Shown here piece after piece: positions 1-19,100 of a stretch of DNA of 64,000 bases. The notes under the pieces were generated by a model. That model was given only the letters and a program-made list of their open reading frames with translations, was not told where the DNA came from and did no database searches. Every line of letters begins with the position of its first letter. The first letter of the stretch is position 1. Source of the stretch: Apteryx mantelli (taxonomy: Eukaryota > Chordata > Aves > Apterygiformes > Apterygidae); NCBI RefSeq assembly GCF_036417845.1, contig NC_089980.1, forward strand, positions 48,296,501 through 48,360,500, given 5' to 3'. The translations under genes were made by a program, and so were the position numbers.

Positions 1-5997
<5,997 letters not shown>

Positions 5998-6697
5998 TTT
6001 ATTTCCCAGTATATTGCTAAGTAATTTTGCAATTAAACCTAAAAAAAAAGTCAGAGCCTAATATGGAACAGTTACAGCTAGAAAATAGTTGCTGAACCAT
6101 CTGAACTCCTATAAAAGCATCAACAAAAAAAATATAAAAACATGCTCTCTTAAAATTAATTAGAATCTGAAATGCCAGTTTGTTTTCACAATGGCAATAA
6201 TACAAATATTGACGGATTTTTGAAATCCAGGAAAAACTTGTTGCGACTTTGCCAAAATATGGATTTATTCAACAATCAAAATATTTTTAAGAACTGGGAT
6301 GTGTACTTCTGCAACTCCCTATTCTCTTAACTAATCATCATTGAGTAAGCAATTCTTTCCCCAGGCCCTCCCCCCACTGCAAGTTACCAGTCTACTCTTA
6401 CAGAGCTGTGCTGTATTTCAATACATTCCTGGGGGGCAGGGAGCTGAATGGGAACAGGCACACTATAAAAACTACCTGTAAAGTATCATAAGCCTCGAAA
6501 ATACTTGTGCCATTGCACAGGCTATTGCTGATGCAAAGGAGAAAAAAAAAAAAAAAAAGCAATTTAACCATTTCATGAATATGAACAATGCACTTGTTCC
6601 CAGCCATTTAGAATGCTCTGACATTCCAAATGTTTATAAAAATTGGGTAATAAAAGAATTAAGTCAATACCCTCAGTACAATAAATAATGGTGTTTA
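5998..6697 (-). other. SLC30A6: SLC30A6 3' UTR (probable) with candidate poly(A) signals
   Basis: This is the sequence immediately downstream of the SLC30A6 stop codon on the minus strand. Canonical AATAAA hexamers on that strand occur at 6694-6699 (overlapping the stop codon), 6264-6269 and 5998-6003. The first is too close to the stop to give a normal 3' UTR, so one of the two distal signals is more plausible. The true end cannot be fixed without transcript data. An A18-type run lies near 6541-6558 on the plus strand. Confidence 0.5.
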
Positions 6698-7195
6698 TTA
6701 TGGTCGGGGTTGACCATAAGTGTTTGTTCCGTATCTGCCTGTGACATTTGTAAAACCAGTTCTGAATCCTTGAGTTGCTCCCATTCCTGGTATTCCAAAT
6801 CCTTGATTGAATACACTGCTGTAAGGTGCAGATCCATGATTAAAGCCCAGTCCATAGGGCCTTGTCTGAGTGTTTAAAAGGATAACTGGGTTCACATTTT
6901 TTCCAGGTGTATTAAAAGAAAATTCTGGCGGTGGACTGCTAGGCTTGGCTGGAGTGGATGTGACAGGGTTCAAATTATCGGCAGCTTTCAAAGATGGCAT
7001 TGGAATAATATGATGATCCGAAAGGTTCAGCATATTGTTTGCAATAGGCACAGATGATAAGGTAGGTCTGATCCAATCATCTTTGAAAATCTGAACAGTC
7101 AAGGTAGAGACCAATGTGTATAATCTGTTAGTGACATGGGCAAGTACCATCTGTTCATTTGCATCTCTCCGAATTCGGACATGTACTGATCCAGC
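6698..7195 (-). CDS. SLC30A6: SLC30A6 terminal coding exon (C-terminal domain and tail)
   Basis: The longest SLC30A6 exon encodes 165 residues and the stop. It begins AGSVHVRIRRDANEQMVLAH, the end of the cytosolic metallochaperone-like fold. It continues into a Pro/Asn/Gly-rich tail (TPAKPSSPPPEFSFNTPGKN, then QTRPYG and GYGTN-type repeats) that is typical of vertebrate ZnT6. The acceptor is TTTTCTAG at 7196-7198. The stop codon TAA overlaps an AATAAA hexamer. Confidence 0.95.
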   Translation of the reverse strand, partial: AGSVHVRIRRDANEQMVLAHVTNRLYTLVSTLTVQIFKDDWIRPTLSSVPIANNMLNLSDHHIIPMPSLKAADNLNPVTSTPAKPSSPPPEFSFNTPGKNVNPVILLNTQTRPYGLGFNHGSAPYSSVFNQGFGIPGMGATQGFRTGFTNVTGRYGTNTYGQPRP

Positions 7196-10100
7196 CTAGA
7201 AAATGATAAAAATAAATTGGCTGTTAACTGTCCCTTCAGTAAAGACTCCACACACGTTCAAGAAGAGCAAAGTTATCCTGCACAGAATTATGCAAACAAA
7301 GACCTTTCTCAGTGGAGACTACTGACTAAATTGAGAAACATGTATTAAATAGTTCTATAATTAGGTTACATTTTGACCTTTCCTAATGTGTTGACCTTTC
7401 ATGAACACATCAAGATTGCCATACAGGAAAAGTTTGAGAGTCTTAAAACCAAAAGTAAGCATAAAATACAACACATGAAGACAAGAAAGGGAAGGGCAAC
7501 AACTAGGGGAAAAAAAGCCCCAGCAGAGGAACAAAGCACACACAAGCTCCATGTTCCAGATTTAGGAAAAAGTATCATTGTTGTGCTGTTGGTGCAGACA
7601 GGAAACAACACACGCGTCAGATAAACTCTAATTGGGACCCATTAGCAAGAACAGAGGTGCTGCCACTCATGGAACACAGACTGAGAGTTTCTCTTGGAAG
7701 TGCACCCAGCTGCTGGCTGTTCCTGCCTACCTCTCAATAACACTATCTCTTTTACCTGGAACTACTGTTGCAGACAAGAAACAAAACTGTACCCCTCAGA
7801 TGCTTTTCCGTTTCATATTTAATGAAGAATTTGGTTCACAGCTTGTGACATGTAGGGAATTTTTATATCAGATGATGCAGCACTAAGCATATGCAGGTCT
7901 CAGAAACTTTTTCACTGGAGTCTGAAAGATGCCAATAGGCAAATATGCATGCAGAAGTCTATCTGTGATCAATCCAACAATGCTGTGATCCAGTATTTTG
8001 AGTGACAAAATGGTACAATAGAGGCCATTTTCACATCAGCAAGCCAACAGAGCCCATAACTTTTTTTAAAGGGTAGCACACTGGAAGAATCCAGGAGTGG
8101 AGAAAAGTTCTAACAGTTTTAATCTTCTAGCTGTCACAATGTACCTGCATCAACTCAGGAATAACTCAGTTCTATATGATCACTCTACATCACAAAACTT
8201 TCATTTTTTTCCCCACCTTTTAGAATACCAGTATACAACTGTAGTTGTTTTTTTCATAACTGCTAAAAATATATGATCCTACTGTAAGCCTCTTTTACCT
8301 TTGGTACCTGAAGGTGTACAGTTTTTTCTTTTTTTTCCCCTTCAGAAACAATTTATGCTAATACACCTTTTGAAGAATTTCCTTGCTATTGTTTGGGGAT
8401 TTCATGACTACCAAAATACAAAAGAAATTCTAAGGTTCCAAAATGCATTCTTTAATCAAAAGCTCAATAGAAATGAACATTATTAACCAATAACAAAGCT
8501 TTAAAAAACATGAAGGAGGGTAAGAAGGGAAGTTTTTCAATAAATCACAAGAAAGGACTCAGTATTAATTTTATCCAAGTTTTTACATTTCTTTAATGCA
8601 GAAGAAATATTTTATTTAAATCAAAAATTAAAAGTAGTAGCTAACACTTATTTTTGAAGGCTAAAACCACAATGACATAACTTACCAAAGTGCCAAAACC
8701 TAATGTCCAGAAATGTTCATTTCGAACTTCCAAGACACCATCCAAAGTTGAAACCTAATTTTTACACAAACGTCCAGCAATATAAAAATAAATAGAAAGA
8801 TTGTTTTATACCTTTCTAGACATGTACATTTTCATGTAGTTGAATAATAGCATCCTGAGTCAAAGAAAAGCTACCAGAATGCAGAATGGACCAAGCCTGT
8901 TGCCTCTAATATGTATCTACTGTATTTTTGCTACCTGTAAACGTGCAATTCCACCAAAAAAGGGAATTTGTTTTTAAGTAACTCAGGATTTCTGCTGTCA
9001 ATTTGCAATATTTTCTCAACCTGATATACTATAAATGAACAGCCTTCTTTACTCCTTCCCCCCCCTCACTTTTGTAAACCTCTTTAACAGCAGCTCAACT
9101 TTAATTAAAAAAAAAAAAAAAAAAGCAAAATAACAACCTGCACACTTTAAGTCTTTTCCAGATATCTGAATGACACTGTTCATCTTAGATAATAAGCTTC
9201 ATATTTTCTACATGCAATAAAAAATAAAATAGAATTCTTCAGCAACCTTTCTGAACTTAAGAAAACTCTTCAGGTTCCTCTATGCTTACTTAGCGTTAGC
9301 TGCATGCACTGTGTCATGTGTTATACACTGACTCACCTCTCTAAGAAGTTTATCTAACTGGCCAATCACATGAGGTGGGGTTGTCTTAAAAACAAAGAAA
9401 CAAAAAAACCATGTTACAATAAAGATTAACTGGCCCTGTTTTAAATAGAAAAGCATCTAAGTCTGGTCTACCTACACGAGATCAATGGCATGGCACAATA
9501 AAATTCTTATGACTTGATGATATATACTTGTATTACACTTAAAATTCCTTCAGCACCTTATCATAAAACACTCTCGGAACCCTTCCCATTCAAATGTTCA
9601 ATAACGGATTTTTAAAAATAAGGATATTTAACAAAACTGAAGCCACAAAATATTTGTTTTGTGACATTGCTTACCTGAAGTAGTACTTTACCGCTGTAGA
9701 CACTCATGGGATACATGGTACCAAATGTCATCAAAGCAATTGCTATAGCAGAGGCTGTGTCTACAGCAAAGTAATTGCTAGAGAGAAAGAGCAATTTTAA
9801 AGAAAAACAGGTATTTAAGTACTTGAAAGGCATAAGAATTTTCTTTTGAATTTTTTCATTCTTTGAAATGATATCCACATACACAATATCACACACTTAT
9901 CAGAACTATGCATCTTTGTAAAAAGCCAAATATATTCACACCATTACAATCCCTTACATATGAAATTCAGCTTTTGACGAGATCACTGCTTGCAGTAAAA
10001 AAAAAAAAAGCAATTTCCCATAAATTAGATATAAAAAGGATTTTTTTTTAAACAACAACTATACGTACTTAATTTCAATTAGCATATATGTAATGCAAAG

Positions 10101-13100
10101 GGCTAGAGCTCCAGCAATATCAATCAAGACAAAAGGGTTCATTCGTGGCAGAAAGATGCTACTCAATCCTGGGATGATTCCACAAATACTGCAACAAAAC
10201 AAAACAAACAGTTGTCAGCTGGCTGTTCAGCATTACTATAAAACCCACAAGAGTTACACCCATTATTTTAGCATTTGACTCCAAATACACCTTGCAGTCC
10301 CTGCAAGCAATATATCTGAGGGCTGTTAAAGCTCTTATAATTCTGCTCAAAGTTTTGCAATAGTCTGATGCCAGCAAAAATTAATCAAGTTTAGAGCCAT
10401 GTCACATTCTCTCTCATATCTGAAAACAATACTTGGCTCTTGCACCTTATACTTCTTTTAAGTCTATCTTCCCATTTACAAAGGTATACTAGAATAATGT
10501 TAATACGCTTTTTCTACACATTCAAATACATATCTTTTGATACATCTTTTTTTAGTGACAGACCTAGTGTGTCAGCTGTATACAACATATATACTTTATA
10601 ACTTCAGATACTGCTGTTACTTATATATGATTCTAAGGGGGTTGTGTACTACTAGTCTTCAATTCATCTGCCTTATTGGTGTTCAAAAATGGGCTAAACT
10701 CAGAGCTAATTCATGGAGAAACATGCAAGTCTGAAAAGTGTGGGGAAACCAGCTACCTGAATAAGACGAGACCAAAAAACCCATGACAGAAAACAGATAT
10801 CAGTTCTTTAACTCTCTACAGCATGAAGAGAGAAAAGGGTTTCTGCACTTCCCAGTGAACACAAGTACATGTCATGTATTGCAAAATCTGGAGGAAAAGA
10901 CAACATGAAATTCTTTGTTGCTCTGTTCGGAGCCAGCCAATGTGGGACATCGTGTGCTGATTCACTCCTGTAAGAATTTTACTTAAAATCATTATATATG
11001 GGTGCAGTTATTTTTAAAAGAGTTAAAATACCTAGCAGTTTGTGTCTCAGTACCTGTTCTAAAATGCTATTACGTACAAAACACCCACTGCCTTCTAGAA
11101 GTTAGCAGTTTTGAAAAACATTGTGAAGCTTTACCTTCTACTAAGATCTGCAACATGCTCCTGAAGCCAACTTGTGCTGGCAGCTGCAAAAGAAGGTAAT
11201 AAAACCACTGAGTAAAGCTTTAATATACCCTTCAAGTTTTGCTTTAAGGTAAGAACCCAGTACACTGTGAATGAATAAACATATCTCAACAGATTCACTG
11301 TCACTTGAAAAAACAGAAAGTCTGACTTTTCCAGGCAATTAGTAAGTAAAATCCTTTTGCCCCATATTATATCTGAACTGATTAAATACAAATATAATTG
11401 CAGATTATAAACAGATGTTTATATTTATATTATATATTACATAGAATTTAATTTATTAATATAATTATATAGTGTTATATATATTTTTATGTAGTCTAAC
11501 TATAAACAATTAAAAAAAAACTATATTCACCAAAATGAGGTATATGTATGGCAAAATACATGAAAAACCATGAAAAAAAAGAATACTTCTCAATTCTTAA
11601 GTGTTCACACTGCTCAATGCTTCCCCAACAGTTAGTGAGAATTATTACAAATCTACTTCACAGTGAAAAAGTCCCAGGTAAAAGTGCTATAAAGAAGGAT
11701 TATTACATTTGCTTGTTTCTTTTAACCAATAATGAAACTCTAAGACTTCTTTAAAGTTCTGATCACGTGTAAGATGATCTTCACTGGCTGAATACAGAAG
11801 ATAGAAAATAAAAAGTACTCTATCATTAAAATGATAACTCAGTTTATCACATTAATGACTAATGACTACTTTGAGACAGCCCTATAAACAAACTAGAGAA
11901 GAAGTTTGGAAGACAATTCTAAGCTGCTTTAAGTTATACCCATGGAGATAACAGTAGGTATACACCTGCTAGTTAAGAAAGTTACCAGACAAGTTATACC
12001 TTGATAAGAATAGGTAACACTAAAACTTTTTTTCAATTCTTGTCATAGATTAATTTATCACATACCTTCAGAGACATAAGCAAAAGGCTTATTCCTAATG
12101 GAAAGCATTGTGAATAAGTTGAAAAAGAGAGCCACGAAAGTACCAACCAGCAGCCGCCCCCTAAGGAAGAAGAGAAAGATGCGTCTTCATCTCATTAGCA
12201 TCACAATACATGAAATAAAGCTGCAGTTACTATTAACAATAACAAAATACTTTACTGGGTATCTTCCACTAACACTGAAAACAAGACTAAGATAAAATAG
12301 CGTAACACTTAATAACTGGCAGCATATTATCATTTTAGGGGAATACATGAGATCGATGAACATTGTACATTAATGTTATCACAGTAGGCTGAACATAATG
12401 TTCTTAATGCTAAGTTGAGAAACAGTTCTCAACTGAATGTACGTATACAAAATTTGTCCTTTGAAGATATAAACACATTGTTCCCTCAGCAGTAGAACTA
12501 ATGAAGCCTAGTTTCCTATGGAAGTAACTGGTGAGCTCACACTGGAGCCTTTCCCACAATGTGAGCACTAAGTTGGCTTTCTCTTCTCTACCCAGGCTCC
12601 AACTGTCAAAAAAACCATAACTTACTATCTTTAGGATGTCCCAACTGTTGTCAGATTATAGGAGGACAGAAACTTACAGATAGCAAACACCTCATGTCCT
12701 CCAGAAACCACATTAAAACATAAGAAATAAGATTAAATAAATTACCAAAATTACCAGTAAATAAGTTATCAAACCCAGCAATGTATAATTAAATCATTAT
12801 TATTTATGGGAATATGTGGATTACATTTCAATTGTACCTTAAAAAAATGTTGTTTGCCATATAGCTTGCACACAGTTTGAAACAAATATCAAGGTACCGA
12901 AACCAACTTGGCATTGAATGAACTTGCCATAAATAATACACACTAGATTAAGAATTAGAAACACAGAGACATTGAAAACCTATAATTTTGCATGTCAAAA
13001 TAATTTCTTACGTGTGTATTTCAGGTTGTTCCAGAAACCGCTCTGCACTACAGAAAAAAAAGAAAAAAAAATTAGCTGGCATTCATAAAGAAAAACTGTG

Positions 13101-16100
13101 AGATACAGTGCTGCAAAAAACTTGCAAGTGCTAAAATAAATTGTTTAAATAAGCATATCAGTTTTTATAAATGATGAAAAAATTTAACACTGAAATGTAG
13201 CAGGGTGTAATCTAGATTTTCCAACTGTTTCCAGACTGTGCCACATAGGTATTAGGTATCATGAATGCTGCCTAGACAATCAATAGATGTTTGTAAATGA
13301 ACATGCCAGAAAATACTGCTACTGCCACCACCAGCATCGTTAACTGCAACAAACTAAGTTTGAAATCTCTGCGTTACAGCCTCTTACTAAGCAAGGCCAA
13401 CTAAAGCAGATGTTGGATATTACAGTAGAGATGCACATTTTTTTCCACAGTAAAATAAAAATTAAGCTTCAGCTGTAACAAAGAAAAATCTAGGATAAGT
13501 TTCAGGAAACTAATGATAGAAAACTTGGAAGTTGCCTCTAATTTTTATAATGCCTCATTATTAAAAATCAATCCAGTGTATTGTCAGTGATTTACAACAG
13601 GTCAGTCTCTAGTATAACATTCTTCAGTTGTTAACATAGCCCTTTATAGAGAAAATAGAGCCCCTGAAGAGAAAACTGAAGGGAGGCTGCCCCAGTTCTA
13701 AATTCCAGATGTTAACAAAAGCCTTTTATTTTTTAAAGATCTTTAATACAATGCTACGAAACTGCTTTACTTCATGAAGAAAAAACCAAAGAACTGCAAC
13801 AAGTATTTTCTTTATTGATTAACCTAAAAAGTCAACATGCATAGTGAAACACATTAAATCAAATTCCCAGCACAGTGTCTGGAAAATGTGATTTTTTTAG
13901 AACACTGAGTCTTTCCTTGATAGTTGTTTAATTATATTTACCAATTTCCTATTCTTTTTATCTCAAATCTAATTGTAGTGTAATCAATATAAAATAGCAA
14001 AAGATTTTAGCAATATTAAAAAGAAAATAAGTTATTTCCAAAAAATATCTCACTCAAAATAGTATTTGTAGAATGCATACACTTTTCCTCAACCGGGAGT
14101 ATCTTCTTACATAACAAAACTCAAAGAAAACAATACATATCCCTACCTTTCTTTTAGTATAAAAAGAGCACCAAGCTGTGCCAGAACTGTAGAAGCAAAA
14201 ACGGCTAGAACTTCAAATCTCTCAAACCTGAAATTTAAGAATTACGTTTAGAAACACTGAACATCAAACAATGCATCAAATGCATTTTGGTCTATTCAGG
14301 AATAAGCAGGATAGACCTAGTATTTCTAATTCTTTCAAGTGAAGATAAATGGGAAGAAATCAGAAGTTTTAGGGAAAAGTCGTAATTTCCACCTTCCTTG
14401 AAGCCGACACTCCACTTATCATGAACAAGTCGGTTCTGAAAGAAGAAAGACTACAATTTCCAGCTTCAAATTAAGCATTTCTTAATTCTTTTTTCCAGCT
14501 TTAAATCAAGCATTTCTTAATTCTTTCTTCTCTTCCTCCCCTTTCTTCTCCTCCCCTTTTCTATACAGCATCAAACTTGGGCCTCCTTAATTTTTAGGCA
14601 CTCTTTTACATACAGATTGTTAGTCATGGCAATTATGTGATACAGGTAATGACATTCAACAATATATCAAACCTTGTATTACCAAACAATACTGAATGTG
14701 CTTACCCAAATGAATAGACTGGACTGGGTTTCTTCATCATCACCCAGTAGCTTATTAGACATGTTACCAAACTGAAATAAAAGGGGAGAACTGTGTTATG
14801 ATGAAAAACTGCAGCCTTCACAAACTAGATAATCTACAAACATACATTTCAGCCATCAGAACTGAATGTCTGAATATAACATCTTACCATGAACTCAACC
14901 CTTCCATCATTACCATAGGGAAGGTTCTGACAAATCCAGAAAAGAATGTTTAGCAACAAAGTTGAGACTACATGATGATGTCTCTGCTATCCCCATAAAA
15001 TGGGCAGCAAGTGAGTTTTAGTGGAATGGTAGTCAACCTAATTCCTTACATTAGGAGACACTTTTATGCCGTACTTACAGTGTGCTGTACTTATGAGGAC
15101 TACCATCAATCTTCTTCAATATGGAGCATCACTCAGACTAAATTAAGGTTATCATATCCCTGAATGCAATGCATTTTTCTGTTGAAGTTCTGATACGAAA
15201 CAGCAGCTAGTGTTTCATCTGTATGTACTTCATAAATTCCTTTGAAAAGCAACTGGAGAATGCGAGACAAGATACCCCAAAACCTGACTAAAGGGGGAAA
15301 GGTGCTTTGAGAAAAACCTTTTAATACTGTCTGATATCACACATGTTAATGAAGAGCACAGAGCAAAAGCCTATGAAATTAACAAAATACACACCCAGCA
15401 AACGCTCTTCTTGCATGCGCTTTATGAACTGTGTAACAAGCCTAGAAATACTATAACCTAAGAAAGGCCATTAAATGAGAAGGAGCATGGTAAGCAAGAC
15501 AACAGGACTGTCCCCTTTGTGCCACTTTCTTTGTACCTCAGTGAAAAAGCAAAGAAAGCCTTCTATTAAACCCCTCTTTTAGGGATATACCATGAATTAA
15601 ATTTATCATTCTTGATTAAGTCACAGACAATGCTAAGTATTATCTTTCTTTTCCACAGTGTGATATGTCTACATACATGGCCAAAATGGATTTGCTTTTT
15701 TGGCTGTATTCACCCACACAAAGTTATAATCTAACTGGCCATCAACTGACAGCCACAGGTCTCTCTTGCTGTTTTCTTTCCAAGCTTCTCCCTCATACCA
15801 AATGTCTGAGATTCAAATTATTTTATCCCTGAGGTATTAGCCTGAATTTTTCAAGGATGAATCTTATTTCCTGTGACTATTTATCCTCTACTGATCCCCT
15901 TCTTTTATTGGTACCCACCCCAAATCAGTGCCACCTCTGTCTTTATGCAGCCCTTTCTTAATTAAAGTGTTAAATCAGACTGGATCAAGAACTCATCCCC
16001 ACAGCAGCCTAACAATCACATCCTCACAACTTGACCAACAGCTGCTTAAGTACAAGCAAAAGCAGAGGAAATAATATTGCTCGCATTCAAAACAATAAAT

Positions 16101-19100
16101 TCACATTCTCAGTAAGACTGTTATAGATGACCAGGAAAATGACAAAAATAAAAGAACAAGAAAGCCATATTTGCAGCAGAATCACTGAGCATTGTTCACC
16201 CTTAGAGCAAGTTAGAAGTCTTTAAAGAGGCTGCTGTGAGTTAGAATAATCTTCTAGTCCATCCTGTATTAACCGAGTACATCAATATTCAGGGTATTTC
16301 ATCCTGTCCTAAAATTAAAAAAACAATATTCTACACAATATGAGGTAAAATGTTAAAACTCTTCCCAAGATGAAAAAGATATTTTGAGTTAAGATGACAA
16401 AACTTAATAAGTGCAGAAATTCTAAAAGAAATAACAGATAAATTTATTAAAAGTGTATCACAATTCTAATTCAGTCTCAAATCAAGTTAGGCATATTTTG
16501 TCACTATAGCAACCATTCACTTTCCTTTCTTCACGTGTACTGCTGTAATTTATAAATGTTTTACTATCAGTCAGATAAACTGCATAAAACACATATATTT
16601 CTTAGTGATTAAACTCCATTACCTTCCTCGCTAGCTGGCTAACTTATAATATTTACAAGAAGTATGGATCAGCTATCTGCAAACTCTGTTTGGTCCAATA
16701 CATACCAGTTTGTTTCCCAACCACTGCTACTGACCTACATTTTACAGGAGACATGAATATATTCCATGTCTGTATTACCAATCTTATCAAAATCCTCTAG
16801 CAATTTTCATACTTAAAAATAATATTTAGTATTTTCTTAGGAAATGAGAAAAAATACTAAAAGTATCTTTCAATACTGGATAGGAAAATTAGTTTCATTC
16901 TTCAGAAACTGGTCAGAACAGACAATAGCTGACAATGTTTATACACAGATTCCGTTCTAGTGACCCCACTGGAAGAGTGTGTGGCATCCAGCTCTTGAAA
17001 TGTTTCAAAATAGAAGTAGGATTACATGCTCTTTGCTTCCTCAAGCTAAAACTAAGGAGACTCAGGAACCAATGACTGCAGCATTCCTTAATGCTGTTTT
17101 GAGTGAACCATCAGAAAACTTTTCGATGCTAGATTCTGATTTATGTTGTTAGGCAACTGCATATAGAAACCTATGACTGAATCAATTTGTTACTAATTAT
17201 TCTCAGTACGGCTATAGTGTTTCTCATCATATCTTTATTTTATACTCGTACACAATATACAATATACTCATATACAATTTGTACTCATTTAAACTGTATC
17301 TAAACCAGTTAATGTTTCATCACTGATGACTCTAAATAGCATGCGTTTATACGTGTATGTATATTTTAAATATGAAATACACAAAGATAGGCATAAGTTA
17401 ACTGTAAGGTTATATGGAAAAAAATCTCACCTGAAAAGATCAAAGATTGTCAAATATGTGTAAGCGGTTAAAGCTGTAAAAAAGCAAATATTAAAACTTA
17501 ATGTAACAGAATACAAGCAGCTTCTGCATTTAAAAAAATCATATTAAATCCCTCTTGTGCAGCTCTTCTACCTACATAAGTTCTCTGTGCTGATGAAACA
17601 GATCCTTGTCTTTTATATGTGTATATAGTAGGAATGTTCTAAATACACCAATATAAATGTCCTAAATACACCAATATTTCATTTCATAAACGGGCTGATT
17701 ATGACAATCCTAATGCTATTAAACCATGTAATAGTGCCCAGCTACATAAAGTGCTAAGCTACCAAGAATAAATAGTTCCTGATAGAATTTAAACACAGAA
17801 AAGTCAGGAGATCTTGTAACATGCCACTAAAGCAAAAGATCTCTCCTATGTGCATTATTGTAGTGAAAAATAGGCTGAGTGGAATTTTTACTTGTTCTGC
17901 TTCTCCCTCCCGTGTTGAAACTGCAAGAAAATCCGTACCACAAACTAAAAATATAGGGCGTTCTACCTTAAGTAGAGATGATGCAAAACATCTTGGGACT
18001 CCTATACAAAGGTAGGACATATACAAAATATTAAAAAGGGGCATAGCTGGAACTTCAGAAGTCTTTTGCCACACTACAAATGCCTCCCTTCAACTGCAAA
18101 TGAGGCTCTCTATATGCCACTGTTACCATTTCACAACAGCAACAGACTGAAGGACTTGCCTACATCTTCCTTTGTGCAGTCTTAAAGATAAAGTGGGTAC
18201 AGCAGGGAGAAAATCAGCCAGAAGATCTGGTAAACATTGCAAGCTTTGAAGGACTTTCACCCACGCTTGCACTCCTACACCCTTCCCAAGAGAAATTCTC
18301 TTAAACTGACTGTGGGGTACCTCAAAGGAAGGCACGTTTGAAACCTGACAGCGCAGCCACCTAACTTCATTATGTGAAGAACTTTGCTGGAACTTCATGA
18401 GCTGAGAAACACATGGTAGTCAGCCATAGTTTCAGTGCAAGAAAGCCACCTACCTATGCTGTTTGTAGAGCTGCACCACATTAGCAGGAAGCCAATACAT
18501 ATTAAATTTATAGCACCAAACAGCAGGATCTTCCAGGACTGTTAATGAAAATAAATATGCATTTTACCTCTTGCAAAAAAGTTATAAGACAACAATATAC
18601 CTGTCTGATTTTAAAAAAAGATACTGCAGTATTTCAACATGCAAGTAGAACTGGCTTCTCCTTCCCCCAAAATGTACAACTCATTTCAAAACAAGCCCAT
18701 ATCCCATTTTTTAACTGTACAGATTGCCCCAAAATTGATTTTGTGCTGTGCTTAAAATACCTTTTTGCTCTGAAAAATCACCCATATATAATATTTCCAT
18801 TTTATTATAGCACACACCAGGTACTCTTGAAGACAAAAATATATAACTGTGCATTTTCTTTGTCCTAAAGAAACAGCACAGCCAAGAGACTGAAGTGGGT
18901 TGTTTTTCACACTGCATCTTAGGTCCCAAAAACATCTGCACATCTTCACTTTGCATTCAGTACAGTAGGACAACTGTAAGTACAATTCTGGAAAACATTA
19001 ATTGACTAGGACAATGCACAGGAACTCAGCTTCACAGAAACCACAGGATGAACTAAAGACCATCAATAATTAAAGACACCTGTCACCTGTAAAACACACT

